Numbered from the stretch's first letter, positions 45,324 to 54,908 are shown. The stretch is 64,000 nt of DNA from Hoeflea prorocentri (GCF_027944115.1 NZ_JAPJZI010000001.1:2356001-2420000), one strand, 5' to 3'. The notes: generated by a model not told the origin, from the letters alone. Numbers and translations: made by a program.

Positions 45324-46646
45324 TCAGTCCAGTGATTTCAAAACGCTGCCGAGGGTTTCGATGATGAAATCTATCTCGCCCTTCTCAATGATGAGCGGCG
45401 GCGACATGGCAATGATATCGCCCGTCGTCCTGATCAGCAGGCCTTTATTGTAGGCATCCAGGAAGGCCGAGAATGCACGCCGCGTCGGCTCACCGGCAAT
45501 CGGATCCAGCTCGATCGCACCGATCAGGCCGATATTGCGGATATCGATGACATGCGGCAGGCCCTTGAGCGAATGCAGAGCCTCTTCCCAGTAGGACGCG
45601 AGTTCGGCACCGCGGGTCAACAGTCCTTCTTCCTGATAGGTCTCAAGCGTGCCGAGCGCAGCCGCTGATGCCATCGGATTGCCGGAATAGGTATAGCCGT
45701 GAAAGAACTCGATCATGTGTTCAGGACCATGCATGAACGCATCATGGATTTCGCTTTTCACGAACACAGCACCCATGGGAATGACGCCATTGGTCAATCC
45801 CTTGGCGGTTACGATGATATCCGGTGTGACGCCAAAATAGTCTGCACCGAAAGGCGTTCCCAGGCGTCCGAACCCGGTAATAACCTCGTCGAATATCAAC
45901 AGGATCCCGTGCTTGTCGCAGATATCGCGAAGCTTTTGGAGATACCCCTTGGGCGGCAGCAGAACACCGGTCGAACCGGCAACGGGCTCGACGATCACCG
46001 CGGCAATCGTTGAAGGGTCGTGCAGCGTGATGATGCGCTCCAGCTCATCGGCGCGTTCGGCTCCATGTTCAGGCTGCAGCCGCGTAAAGGCATTGCGCTC
46101 AAGATCGTGGGTGTGGGGCAGATGGTCAACACCGGTCAGGAGCGTGCCGAACATTTTGCGGTTCGCAACGATACCGCCGACCGAAATCCCGCCGAAATTG
46201 ACGCCGTGGTAGCCGCGTTCGCGGCCGATCAGGCGGAAGCGTGAGCCATCGCCCTTGACCCGGTGGTATGCAAGCGCGGTCTTCAGCGCCGTTTCTACCG
46301 ATTCGGACCCGGAATTGGTGAACATGACATGGTCGAGGCCCGGCGGTGTGAGCTGCACCAGCTTCGAAGCGAGCTCAAAAGCCTTTGGATGGCCCATCTG
46401 AAAGGCGGGAGCGTAATCCAACTCGCCGGCCTGCTGGCGGATCGCCTCGACGATCTTCGGGCGGTTATGGCCGGCATTCACACACCAAAGGCCAGCAGTG
46501 GCGTCGAGCACCTTGTTGCCCTCGGCCGTCGTGTAATGCATCCGGTCGGCTGCCACGAACATGCGCGGCGCCTTCTTGAACTGACGGTTTGCCGTAAACG
46601 GCATCCAGAAAGCGTCAAGATTATTCGTTCCTACCGGCGCATTCAT
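45324..46646 (-). CDS. Class III omega-aminotransferase (beta-alanine:pyruvate type)
   Basis: The 440-residue PLP enzyme has FWMPFTANRQFK, the TNSGSESVETALK segment, Asp253 in IFDEVITGFGRLG and Lys282 in VTAKGLTNG, the aldimine lysine. FWMPFTANRQFK is characteristic of beta-alanine:pyruvate transaminases. It converts beta-alanine to malonate semialdehyde, the next step after PydC. ATG 46646 follows GGGAGG; the longer frame overlaps the operator. A RutR-like box at 46721-46736 lies 75 bp upstream. Confidence 0.9.
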   Translation of the reverse strand: MNAPVGTNNLDAFWMPFTANRQFKKAPRMFVAADRMHYTTAEGNKVLDATAGLWCVNAGHNRPKIVEAIRQQAGELDYAPAFQMGHPKAFELASKLVQLTPPGLDHVMFTNSGSESVETALKTALAYHRVKGDGSRFRLIGRERGYHGVNFGGISVGGIVANRKMFGTLLTGVDHLPHTHDLERNAFTRLQPEHGAERADELERIITLHDPSTIAAVIVEPVAGSTGVLLPPKGYLQKLRDICDKHGILLIFDEVITGFGRLGTPFGADYFGVTPDIIVTAKGLTNGVIPMGAVFVKSEIHDAFMHGPEHMIEFFHGYTYSGNPMASAAALGTLETYQEEGLLTRGAELASYWEEALHSLKGLPHVIDIRNIGLIGAIELDPIAGEPTRRAFSAFLDAYNKGLLIRTTGDIIAMSPPLIIEKGEIDFIIETLGSVLKSLD

Positions 46647-46720
46647 AACCACGACCTCCCAATTTGACGAACACACAAGACGGGTAACGTCCAATGCCCC
46701 CTGACGGCAAGCTGAAAAAC

Positions 46721-46736
46721 TTGACTGAATGGTCAA
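46721..46736. promoter_or_regulatory. RutR-like operator between aminotransferase operon and rutR
   Basis: TTGACTGAATGGTCAA is a near-palindrome close to the RutR consensus TTGACCANNTGGTCAA. It is located between the divergent rutR-like gene and the aminotransferase/pyd operon, so both could be repressed until a pyrimidine ligand binds. Confidence 0.78.
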
Positions 46737-46889
46737 AATGCAGGCTAAAAGAGCATCGGGAGGCGGTCAAGGGCAATTGTTACAGCTACGGAATAATGCA
46801 AGGCACTTGCGCATCGCGCGTAGCTGTTGCAAGCCTTATAGCCCATAAAAGAGGCAAACTGCCCAATCAACGAGCGAAATTTGAAGTTC

Positions 46890-47522
46890 ATGGCAAGCTC
46901 CGGCAACAAACGGACACGCATTCAGGGAATTAACCGCGGCATCATTCTTGACGCAGCCCTTGAAGTCTTTTCCGCATACGGCTTCCGCGGCTCGACGATC
47001 GATCAGATCGCCGAGAAAGCGGGGATGTCCAAACCGAACCTGCTTTATTATTTCCCGCGCAAGGAAGACATCTACGTCACCGTCCTTGAAAAGACGCTTG
47101 AGGATTGGCTCGCCCCGTTCCGCGACATCGACCCGGATGGCGACCCGGTCGAGGAACTGCGCAAATACATCATGCTGAAGATGAAGCTCTCTGCATCAAA
47201 GCCGGAAAGCTCCCGGCTGTTTGCCAACGAGATCCTGCACGGCGCCCCGGCAATCCAGGATTTCCTGAAGACCAATCTGAAACGGCTGGTGGATGAAAAG
47301 GCGGCTGTGATCCGCCACTGGATCGAACAGGGAAAACTCGCACCGGTTGATCCGCATCACCTGATCTTCATGATCTGGGCGACGACACAACACTACTCCG
47401 ATTTCGATGTGCAGGTTCGAGCCATTTTGCCCGATGAAACCGCAAATGACGGTTTCTTCAACAAGGCAAGCCAGGCGATCCTCGCCATATTGCTGGACGG
47501 TATCAGGCCGCGTCAGGGCTAA
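46890..47522 (+). CDS. rutR: TetR family regulator, RutR-like pyrimidine repressor
   Basis: The 210-residue protein has a TetR HTH at about 20-60 (ILDAALEVFSAYGFRGSTID, then MSKPNLLYYFPRKEDIY). The RutR-type C-terminal domain includes FANEILHGAPAIQDFL and LIFMIWATTQHYSDFDVQ. E. coli RutR responds to uracil and thymine. ATG 46890 is chosen over a TTG at 46881. It is divergent from the pyrimidine operon and RutR-like boxes lie at 46721 and 51397. Confidence 0.9.
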   Translation: MASSGNKRTRIQGINRGIILDAALEVFSAYGFRGSTIDQIAEKAGMSKPNLLYYFPRKEDIYVTVLEKTLEDWLAPFRDIDPDGDPVEELRKYIMLKMKLSASKPESSRLFANEILHGAPAIQDFLKTNLKRLVDEKAAVIRHWIEQGKLAPVDPHHLIFMIWATTQHYSDFDVQVRAILPDETANDGFFNKASQAILAILLDGIRPRQG

Positions 47523-47558
47523 AAGGAGCGCCGGCCGGCGACCACGCAAAGAACGCGA

Positions 47559-48494
47559 TCAAAGATCAGGCCCGAAGGCAACCACGAGAAGACCAAGCAC
47601 GGTGACGACAGCACCGGCCAGAACTGCCATATTCGCCCATCCGTGGCCGAGAAGACCCTCATAAAAGATAATGTATACCGGAATGAGGTAACCATAGGAG
47701 AGCACCTTGGAGGCCGGCAGCCGCATCGATGCGTATTGCACCATGAAAAACGTCCCGGCCGACGTGAAGACCGCGAGATAAAGGATCGTTATCCACACGA
47801 TCGGCGGCAGACCGGCCCAATCGGTCGACACAATCTCCCCTGCCCCGAAAAGAGCAATCGCCAGGAAGGTTGCGACTGTCGTCCAGTAAGTTGTCAGAAC
47901 GACCGGTTCGCGCCGGTTGAATTTCTTCACCAGCGGCGCATAGGCCGCATGGCAGATGCAGCCGAAAAAGAAGATCGTTTCGCCAAGGCCGACGTCAAAA
48001 GAACGGATTGCGTCAATGTCGGCGCGAAATATGACCCAGACCGACCCGCAGCCCGCGATAAGCAGGCTAAGAAACACAATCGGCTGAACAGTCTGGCGCA
48101 AGAACACGAAACCGAAACCCGCACTCATGATCGGTATGAGCGTGAAGACAGCTCCGGCTGAAACGGGATCGGTCAGTTTCAAGGCCGTGAACATGGACAC
48201 AAAGTAGATCGCCATCAGCAAGCCGAGCACACCAAAGCGCCAGGATGCGGCCTCAGGAAGCGGCAGGCGTCGGTAGAGAGCGAATGCAATGGCTCCCATC
48301 ACAAACGAGGCCAACATGAAGCGGACCGAATTGAGCGCGGCCGGCTCCATATGGGGCATCGCCATGGATCCAAGAGAGAACGAACCCGATATAAGCGCGG
48401 CGAATAGGAGCATGGCCAGATGACCGCGCAGTTTTTCCTGCCCGCTGGCAAGCTCCATTGTCCCCAGGAAAGCCGGTTCGCTCGGCTTGCTCAT
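47559..48494 (-). CDS. EamA/DMT superfamily transporter
   Basis: The 311-residue protein has ten predicted membrane helices in two EamA repeats, with the typical GAVFTLIPIMSAGFGFVFLR end of repeat one. Substrates of the family are amino acids, nucleobases and metabolites; none can be assigned. It is convergent with rutR and lies 119 bp downstream of preA on the same strand. It may export or import a pyrimidine product, but this is only position. Confidence 0.86.
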   Translation of the reverse strand: MSKPSEPAFLGTMELASGQEKLRGHLAMLLFAALISGSFSLGSMAMPHMEPAALNSVRFMLASFVMGAIAFALYRRLPLPEAASWRFGVLGLLMAIYFVSMFTALKLTDPVSAGAVFTLIPIMSAGFGFVFLRQTVQPIVFLSLLIAGCGSVWVIFRADIDAIRSFDVGLGETIFFFGCICHAAYAPLVKKFNRREPVVLTTYWTTVATFLAIALFGAGEIVSTDWAGLPPIVWITILYLAVFTSAGTFFMVQYASMRLPASKVLSYGYLIPVYIIFYEGLLGHGWANMAVLAGAVVTVLGLLVVAFGPDL

Positions 48495-48613
48495 ACGCTG
48501 TCCAGTTCCGGTATTTCAGTCGGCAAGATGTGCCGCCGGCCCGTTCGCCGAGACGGCACGTCTACACTGTTCTTACCCGGCTGGCCAGCAGCACCGCCTC
48601 AGCAGTGCTGCCC

Positions 48614-49924
48614 CTACTCGGCGGCGTCCTTGGCGGCCATCGGATTGTTCGGATGCGTCGTCCAGTTCGCGTAATCCGGATCGATCGGCTCCTTGGTCCT
48701 TGGATCAACGCCGCTGATCTGCTCCATGGTGATGCAGTTCTCGACCGGGCAGACATTGACGCACAGATTGCAGCCGACGCACTCCTCGTCGATGACTTCA
48801 AACACCCGCTCGCCATTGACCATGTTGGTGATCGCCTGGTGCGACGTGTCCTCACAGGCAATGTGGCACCGGCCGCACTTGATGCAGGAATCCTGGTCGA
48901 TCCGGGCTTTTGTCACATAGTTGAGGTTCAAGTGCTGCCAGTCCGACACATTCGGCACCGCCATGCCCTGAAATTCGCCGATGGACTGATAACCCTTGTC
49001 GTCCATCCAGTCCGAAAGGCCCTCGATCATCTCGCGGACAATCTTGAAACCATAGGTCATAGCAGCCGTGCAGACCTGGACAGATCCGCAGCCCAGGGAA
49101 ATGAATTCGGCCGCGTCGCGCCAGGTTTCAATGCCGCCGATACCGGAGATGGGCAGGCCCTTGGTTTCGGGATCGCGCGCGATTTCCGCGACCATGTTCA
49201 TGGCGATCGGTTTCACCGCCGGCCCGCAATAGCCACCGTGGGAGCCTTTGCCGTCAATGGTCGGAACCGGGGCGAAGTTGTCGAGATCGACGGCCACGAT
49301 GGAATTGATCGTATTGATCAGGGAGACGGCGTCCGCCCCGCCCTTCTTGGCAGCCCGCGCCGGATAGCGAATATCCGTGATGTTGGGAGTCAGCTTAACG
49401 ATGACCGGCAACCGGCTGTACTGCTTGCACCAGGACGCCACCATTTCAATATATTCCGGCACCTGGCCGACAGCCGAACCCATGCCCCGTTCGCTCATGC
49501 CATGCGGGCAACCGAAATTGAGTTCGATACCATCGGCACCTGTGTCGTCAACCCGCTCCAGGATGGCCTTCCAGCACTGTTCTTCGCAAGGCACCATCAG
49601 CGAAACGATCATGGCCCGATCCGGCCAGCGCTTCTTGACCTCGTAGATTTCCTTCAGGTTGACGTCCAGATCGCGGTCGGTGATCAGCTCGATATTGTTG
49701 AATCCGAGAAGCCGCCGATCTGAACCGTGAATGGCCCCGTATCGCGGACCGTTGACGTTAACGACGGGCGGCCCGGCCTCGCCGAGCGTCTTCCAGACCA
49801 CGCCGCCCCAGCCTTCGTCAAATGCGCGTTCGACATTATAGGCCTTGTCTGTCGGCGGCGCTGAAGCGAGCCAGAAAGGGTTCGGAGACTGGATACCGAC
49901 GAAATTGGTTGAGATGTCTGCCAT
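48614..49924 (-). CDS. preA: NAD-dependent dihydropyrimidine dehydrogenase subunit PreA
   Basis: The 436-residue protein has a dihydroorotate dehydrogenase-like FMN barrel (FWLASAPPTDKAYNVERAFD, and the catalytic Cys loop NFGCPHGMSERGMG). A C-terminal domain with two 4Fe-4S clusters has CIKCGRCHIAC and CVGCNLCVNVC. It reduces uracil and thymine to the 5,6-dihydro forms with PreT. GGGAGG lies upstream of ATG 49924. It is 15 bp after preT, so the two are co-translated and form the complex. Confidence 0.95.
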   Translation of the reverse strand: MADISTNFVGIQSPNPFWLASAPPTDKAYNVERAFDEGWGGVVWKTLGEAGPPVVNVNGPRYGAIHGSDRRLLGFNNIELITDRDLDVNLKEIYEVKKRWPDRAMIVSLMVPCEEQCWKAILERVDDTGADGIELNFGCPHGMSERGMGSAVGQVPEYIEMVASWCKQYSRLPVIVKLTPNITDIRYPARAAKKGGADAVSLINTINSIVAVDLDNFAPVPTIDGKGSHGGYCGPAVKPIAMNMVAEIARDPETKGLPISGIGGIETWRDAAEFISLGCGSVQVCTAAMTYGFKIVREMIEGLSDWMDDKGYQSIGEFQGMAVPNVSDWQHLNLNYVTKARIDQDSCIKCGRCHIACEDTSHQAITNMVNGERVFEVIDEECVGCNLCVNVCPVENCITMEQISGVDPRTKEPIDPDYANWTTHPNNPMAAKDAAE

Positions 49925-49939
49925 GTTGTCCTCCCGGGC

Positions 49940-51289
49940 TTAAGCACTGAGGGTTGCGTGGATGGATTCGGCTGCGATTTTCCCGTCCTCCACGGAAACG
50001 ACCGTCAGATCTTCGCCGCTCCTGACACAGTCACCGCCGGCCCACACATTTGCAAGATTTGTCTTGCGGTTATCATCCGTCCGGATTCGACCCCGGTCGA
50101 GATCGAGACCGCTGCCTTCAAGCGGATCGTCGTCAAAGCTCTGGCCAATCGCCTTGAACACCTGGTCGGCGGCAATGGTCACCGTTTCGCCAGTGCCGGA
50201 AAGCGTTCCGTTGCTTTGGCTGGTATATTCGAGTTCTATGCCGGAGACAGCGCCGGCATCGTCGGCAATCAGCCGTTTGGGCTGCAGCCAGTGACGGATG
50301 GTGACACCGCTGGTCTGCGCAACCTCCTGCTCGTAGTCGCTGGCGTTCATGCCGTCCTTGCCGCGCCTGTAGGCGATCGTCACCTCTTCCGCGCCGAGGA
50401 GCTTTGCCTGAGTCGCCATATCGATTGCGGTCATGCCGCCGCCGATGACAACAACACGGCGCCCGATCGGCAAGGTCGAGAGATCCGCGGTCTGCCGCAG
50501 ACGCGCGATGTAGTCGACCGCGTCCTCGCATCCATCCGCATCTTCGCCTTCCACGCCGAGCGCATTGACGTTGGCAAGGCCTATAGCGAGGAAAACCGCC
50601 TCAAACGATGAAGACAGGTCGGAGAGGTTGATGTCGGAACCCAGCTTCTTGCCAGCTTCCATCGTGATGCCGCCGATATCGAGGATGAACTGCAGCTCCT
50701 TTTGAGCAAAACCGTCGACGGATTTATAGGCTGCAATGCCGTATTCGCTGAGCCCCCCGCCCTTTTCGCGCGCCTCGAAGACCGTGACGTCATGTCCGTA
50801 CATGGCAAGACGATGCGCACATGAAAGCCCGGCCGGGCCGGCGCCCACCACGGCAATCTTCTTGCCGGTCTCCGCTGCACGCTCAAAAGGATGCTCCGGG
50901 GCCTCGCGCATCAAAACATCGGTCGCATAACGCTGGAGCTGGCCGATTTTGACCGGTTTGCCTTCTGCGACTTCGCGCACGCAGGCTTCTTCGCATAAAG
51001 TTTCGGTTGGGCACACGCGCGCGCACATGCCGCCGAGAATATTCTGCTCAAAGATCGTCTTGGCGGCGCCCTTTGGATTGCCGGATGAGATCTGGCGAAT
51101 AAACAAGGGTACATCGATGCTGGTCGGACAGGCTGTCATGCACGGTGCGTCATAACAAAAATAGCAGCGGTCGGCCTCGACGGCCGCTTCGTGCGCATTG
51201 AGCGGCGGATGGATATCAGAGAAGTTTTCGCTGTAGGCGTCTTTTTCAAGCCGCCCACCCTTGATGTCACGCGTCGCTTCGCTCGCCAT
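49940..51289 (-). CDS. preT: NAD-dependent dihydropyrimidine dehydrogenase subunit PreT
   Basis: The roughly 449-residue protein has N-terminal Fe-S ligands in CYFCYDAPCMTACPTSID and MCARVCPTETLCEEAC, then FAD motif VAVVGAGPAGLSCAHRL-like and NAD motif VVVIGGGMTAIDMA. It belongs to the GltD-type beta-subunit family. It passes electrons from NADH to PreA. AAGGAGG 5 nt upstream makes ATG 51289 the clear start; a longer ATG at 51346 is less likely. A RutR-like box at 51397-51412 is upstream. Confidence 0.94.
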   Translation of the reverse strand: MASEATRDIKGGRLEKDAYSENFSDIHPPLNAHEAAVEADRCYFCYDAPCMTACPTSIDVPLFIRQISSGNPKGAAKTIFEQNILGGMCARVCPTETLCEEACVREVAEGKPVKIGQLQRYATDVLMREAPEHPFERAAETGKKIAVVGAGPAGLSCAHRLAMYGHDVTVFEAREKGGGLSEYGIAAYKSVDGFAQKELQFILDIGGITMEAGKKLGSDINLSDLSSSFEAVFLAIGLANVNALGVEGEDADGCEDAVDYIARLRQTADLSTLPIGRRVVVIGGGMTAIDMATQAKLLGAEEVTIAYRRGKDGMNASDYEQEVAQTSGVTIRHWLQPKRLIADDAGAVSGIELEYTSQSNGTLSGTGETVTIAADQVFKAIGQSFDDDPLEGSGLDLDRGRIRTDDNRKTNLANVWAGGDCVRSGEDLTVVSVEDGKIAAESIHATLSA

Positions 51290-51396
51290 GCAGTCCTCCT
51301 TGATCGCAACAGCCGCGGGCCGTGAAGCCGGCTCTTGAGCGGCCATGTTCCTCTTAGGACGACAGAATGACCTGATTTTCTCACAAGGTCAAATTT

Positions 51397-51412
51397 TTTA
51401 TCATATGGTCAA
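51397..51412. promoter_or_regulatory. RutR-like operator upstream of preTA
   Basis: TTTATCATATGGTCAA matches the RutR consensus fully in the right half (TGGTCAA) and in five of seven bases in the left. A further GGTCAA half-site lies 20 bp away at 51387-51392. It is about 108 bp before the preT start. Confidence 0.6.
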
Positions 51413-51511
51413 TTTTATTCGAATGATCCGGACCTCGGACGCACTCATCCGGCCCCCCTGCCGTTAAACGGGCAGGATTGCTCACATGACACGTCTGACT
51501 GAAATGGCAGA

Positions 51512-52642
51512 TTACTCGAAGACGATGCGCGGCTGCGCCGTATCTTCGCCGCTTCCGGCGGAAGACAATACCGTGTGGATTTTCGACGCTATCTCCACAT
51601 AGATCTTCGCATGCGGCCCGTCCGGCTCCGATACCACCACTGGCTTTCCGGCATCGGACTGTTCGCGGATGCTCATGTGCAGCGGAACTTCACCGAGAAA
51701 CGGAACGCCAATCCTCGCTGCCTCGTCGCGCGCACCGCCGTGACCGAATATATCCGACCGTGTGCCGCAGGACGGGCATTGGAAATAGCTCATATTCTCA
51801 ATCAGGCCGAGAAGCGGAACGTCGACCTTCTTGAACATGTTGAGGCCCTTGCGGGCGTCGATGAGCGCTAGGTCCTGCGGGGTCGAAACAATCACCGCGC
51901 CAGCGAGCGGCACCTTTTGCGCCATTGTCAGCTGGGCATCACCGGTGCCCGGCGGCATATCAACCACAATCACGTCAAGCTCGCCCCACGCCACCTCGCG
52001 CAGCATCTGCGTAAGCGCCGACACCACCATGGGGCCGCGCCAGATCATCGGCGTCTCTTCAGCCACCAGGAAACCCATGGACATGACCTTGAGTCCGTAG
52101 GCTTCCTTGGGCTTGAGAAGCCGCTCGCCGGTTTGTTCAGGCTGACCGCCCACTTTCAAAAGACGCGGGATAGACGGGCCATAAATATCGGCATCCAGAA
52201 GCCCGACCTTCAGGCCCGTTGCCTGTAGCCCAAGTGCAAGGTTGACGGATGTCGTCGACTTGCCGACGCCGCCCTTGCCCGATGCCACAGCGATAATTGC
52301 CCCGACGCCAGGAACGCCGGCCTTCTGCGGTGGCTGTGCCTGAGCGGCCGCCGGCGGTGGAGCGCTGGCAGGTTGCGGAGCGGAACCGGGCTTCTTTTCG
52401 GCGGTCAGGGCGACCATGGCGCTTTTGACCCCGTCCATCGTTTTGACGGACTGCTCCGCGGCCTGACGCAGGGGTTCGAGCTTCTGAGCCATTTCGGCAG
52501 CAACCGTTATGGAGAAATAGACCTTGCCGTCGGCAACGAAAACGTCCGAGACCAACCCCTTTTCGACAATGTTGCCGCCAATGGCAGGATGGCTGACGCT
52601 TTCAAGCCGCTTGAGGACCTGTTCTTTGCTGACGTTCGACAT
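51512..52642 (-). CDS. apbC: Mrp/ApbC/NBP35-type iron-sulfur carrier ATPase
   Basis: The 376-residue protein has an N-terminal MIP18 domain at about 1-80, a Pro/Ala linker at about 85-108 and a P-loop ATPase starting VASGKGGVGKST (119-130). The Fe-S ligands FQCPSC are at 288-292 (C289, C292). It assembles and transfers Fe-S clusters to apoproteins. It is divergent from the acpXL cluster by 211 bp and is unrelated to preTA by function, though PreA and PreT need Fe-S clusters. Confidence 0.94.
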   Translation of the reverse strand: MSNVSKEQVLKRLESVSHPAIGGNIVEKGLVSDVFVADGKVYFSITVAAEMAQKLEPLRQAAEQSVKTMDGVKSAMVALTAEKKPGSAPQPASAPPPAAAQAQPPQKAGVPGVGAIIAVASGKGGVGKSTTSVNLALGLQATGLKVGLLDADIYGPSIPRLLKVGGQPEQTGERLLKPKEAYGLKVMSMGFLVAEETPMIWRGPMVVSALTQMLREVAWGELDVIVVDMPPGTGDAQLTMAQKVPLAGAVIVSTPQDLALIDARKGLNMFKKVDVPLLGLIENMSYFQCPSCGTRSDIFGHGGARDEAARIGVPFLGEVPLHMSIREQSDAGKPVVVSEPDGPHAKIYVEIASKIHTVLSSAGSGEDTAQPRIVFE

Positions 52643-52853
52643 GTTTGACGCATTCCCCGGCGAAAGTTGTTTGGCAAATAGCGCAGGCCTGCCCCCCTTA
52701 CAATGGACGACATGTCACACTATTTGCTTTCCTTCACGAACGTTACCGGGTCCGTCATGGCAATCCATTGGGAAACAGTGTAGAGACCATTGGCTTTTGC
52801 AATGGATTTTTCTATAGCTCTCCGCGAAACAGACAAAGCACAAGGATAAGAGC
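52643..52853. promoter_or_regulatory. Divergent promoter region of apbC and acpXL
   Basis: 211 bp between divergent genes, with an AT-richer stretch near acpXL. AGGAT precedes the GTG of acpXL. I could not locate reliable -35 and -10 elements. Confidence 0.4.
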
Positions 52854-53132
52854 GTGTCAGCCACATTCGACAAAGTTGCCGACATCATCGCCGAAACAAG
52901 CGAAATCGATCGGGATACCATCACACCCGACAGCCACACCATCGATGATCTGGGTATCGACAGCCTCGATTTCCTCGATATTGTGTTTGCTATCGACAAG
53001 GAATTCGGCATCAAGATTCCGCTTGAGCAGTGGACCCAGGAGGTCAATGACGGCAAGGTCGCGACCGAAGAGTACTTTGTGCTTAAGAACCTCTGCCTGA
53101 AAATTGACGAATTGAGAGCCGCAAAGGCCTGA
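52854..53132 (+). CDS. acpXL: Acyl carrier protein AcpXL
   Basis: The 92-residue acidic carrier protein has phosphopantetheine site DSLDFLD (Ser37), in a longer and more divergent form than AcpP. It carries the 27-hydroxyoctacosanoate-type chain that is attached to lipid A in Rhizobiales. The start is GTG 52854 with AGGAT upstream. It begins the acpXL-fabZXL-fabF2XL-fabF1XL-adh2XL-lpxXL operon. Confidence 0.95.
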   Translation: MSATFDKVADIIAETSEIDRDTITPDSHTIDDLGIDSLDFLDIVFAIDKEFGIKIPLEQWTQEVNDGKVATEEYFVLKNLCLKIDELRAAKA

Positions 53133-53176
53133 CCGGGAAACGGCCAGTCCGCTCATCAGCGGCATGAAGGTGGCAG

Positions 53177-53674
53177 ATGCTCCTTGAATATTTCCAGATG
53201 ATCGATCGCATTGAAAGCATCGAGCTGGAGACGGGCCATCTTGCCGCCGTTTCGAACGTTCCCGATGCAAGCCCGGTCTTCGAGGGGCACTTTCCAGGCC
53301 TGCCCCTTGTGCCCGGCGTGCTGCTCATTGAAACCATGGCACAGGCTAGCGGCTTTTTGCTTCTGGCCGGCAATGGTTTTGCCGCCATGCCGTTCCTGAT
53401 GTCGGTTGACAGCGCCAAGCTCAGGACATTTGTCGAACCGGGCGCCGAGCTTAGAACAAATGTTGCCCTTGAACATGAAGGCTCCGGCTTTGCCGTCACG
53501 AAGGCTCGCACAGAGATCGACGGCAAGAAGATCTGCGATGCGCAACTGAAATTCCGAACCGTTGCCTTCGATGCGTCAACGGAACCCGACACAAGAAAAC
53601 TCGCCGAGCTCGTCAAACAACGGGCACACGATGTCGGCCTGTTTGCGGCCCAGCCCCAAAACACCGGCGCTTAA
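53177..53674 (+). CDS. fabZXL: 3-hydroxyacyl-ACP dehydratase FabZXL
   Basis: The 165-residue hot-dog protein has the FabZ motif GHFPGLPLVPGVLLIETMAQ, with H38 and E52 as the expected catalytic pair. It dehydrates the growing very-long-chain 3-hydroxyacyl-AcpXL. It is 44 bp after acpXL. Confidence 0.92.
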   Translation: MLLEYFQMIDRIESIELETGHLAAVSNVPDASPVFEGHFPGLPLVPGVLLIETMAQASGFLLLAGNGFAAMPFLMSVDSAKLRTFVEPGAELRTNVALEHEGSGFAVTKARTEIDGKKICDAQLKFRTVAFDASTEPDTRKLAELVKQRAHDVGLFAAQPQNTGA

Positions 53675-53686
53675 GGACTTATGATC

Positions 53687-54907
53687 ATGGGTAAGACACC
53701 GAACGACGTGGTGATCACGGGGATTGGCATTGTCAGTTGTCATGGCGTTGGCCGCGAAATCCATGAGGAGCTTCTGGCTTCGCCCAGCTCACCCAAGCTT
53801 GTTATCGATACGGAGCGCTTTGCTCCCTACCCCGTCCATCCGCTGCCCGAAATTGACTGGTCCGAGCAGATCGCGCGGCGCGGGGACCAGCGTCAGATGG
53901 AAAACTGGCAGCGCCTCGGCGTGTTCACAGCCGGTCTGGCGCTGGACGATGCGGGCCTGAAGGAAAACGAAGAGGCCTGTTCGACGATGGACATGATCGT
54001 CGCCGCCAGCGGCGGAGAGCGGGATGTGGCCGTCGACACGCTGATCGTCAACGAAGCCGCAAAACGCAACGACCGGGACATTGTCCTGAATGAAAAACTG
54101 ACGACCGAACTGCGTCCGACGTTGTTCCTTGCACAGCTTTCCAACCTTTTGGCCGGAAACATTTCTATCGTGCACAAGGTCACCGGCTCGTCGAAAACAT
54201 TTATGGGTGAGGAAGCCGCCGGCATCTCAGCTCTATCGACCGCTTTCGAGCGGATTCGGGCCGGTCAGTCGACTCATGTTCTGGTGGGCGGCGCATATAA
54301 CGCCGAGCGCCAGGACATGCAGACGCTTTACGAAGGCGTACAATCCCTTTCGCAGGGTGAGTGGCAACCGGTCTGGTCCCGCGAGGGACCGGGCGGCGGC
54401 ATTGTCACCGGCTCTGCAGCAGCTTTTCTGGTTCTTGAATCGCGGGCACATGCCGAGGCGCGCGGCGCCAGGATTTACGCGATGCTTCAGGCCGTCGAGG
54501 GCGACCGCGGTGGCCGTGAGGCCGATGCGATTGGTGAACGGCTGAAAACCATGGCGGACCGGTGCGGTGTTGCAGATCAGGCAGACTCGCTCATCCTTTC
54601 AGGAACCTCGGGACGTTACGAACTGCGCGATATCGAACGTGAATTTGTCGACGGAACCTGGCCGACCGCGGGTTTGCGTGGCTATTCCGGAGTGATCGGG
54701 CATACGCTGGAAGCCCAGTTTCCCGTTGGCGTGGCACTGGCCGCACTGGCGTTGAAATCCGGCGCTGCGCCGGCTGCGTTCGATCCCGATCATGAGACGG
54801 CCATGAATGGAACCGTCCGTACGGCACTGGTGACAACGATCGGCTTCATTCACGGTGAAGGCATGGCCGCGCTGCGGAGCGAAGAAGCGGACAAAGTGGA
54901 AAACTGA
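53687..54907 (+). CDS. fabF2XL: Beta-ketoacyl-ACP synthase-like protein FabF2XL lacking the catalytic Cys
   Basis: The roughly 406-residue thiolase-fold protein aligns well with FabF (DVVITGIGIVS start, HVLVGGAYNAE, SGVIGHTLEAQFP). The nucleophile region reads GSSKTFMGEEAAGISA, where ungapped alignment with the FabF pattern puts Glu176 at the catalytic Cys. The first catalytic His (NAHGTS in FabF) is Ser305 in LSGTS. The second His is kept (His339). It is therefore not a competent condensing enzyme by itself. It probably forms a heterodimer with FabF1XL, like the chain-length factor of type II polyketide synthases. ATG 53687 has AAGGA 9 nt upstream; an in-frame ATG at 53681 is only 3 nt from it. 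It ends 1 bp before fabF1XL. Confidence 0.9.
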   Translation: MGKTPNDVVITGIGIVSCHGVGREIHEELLASPSSPKLVIDTERFAPYPVHPLPEIDWSEQIARRGDQRQMENWQRLGVFTAGLALDDAGLKENEEACSTMDMIVAASGGERDVAVDTLIVNEAAKRNDRDIVLNEKLTTELRPTLFLAQLSNLLAGNISIVHKVTGSSKTFMGEEAAGISALSTAFERIRAGQSTHVLVGGAYNAERQDMQTLYEGVQSLSQGEWQPVWSREGPGGGIVTGSAAAFLVLESRAHAEARGARIYAMLQAVEGDRGGREADAIGERLKTMADRCGVADQADSLILSGTSGRYELRDIEREFVDGTWPTAGLRGYSGVIGHTLEAQFPVGVALAALALKSGAAPAAFDPDHETAMNGTVRTALVTTIGFIHGEGMAALRSEEADKVEN

Positions 54908-54908
54908 C

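Noticed and set aside
43559-45364. Plus-strand frame of 601 codons
   Set aside because: Runs opposite pydB and pydC, both of which have complete catalytic motifs.
48458-49723. Plus-strand frame of 421 codons
   Set aside because: Antisense to preA, whose Fe-S and FMN motifs are intact.
51453-51475. Hairpin CCTGCC...GGCAGG after apbC
   Set aside because: The stem is short and has no T tract, so I did not list it as a terminator.
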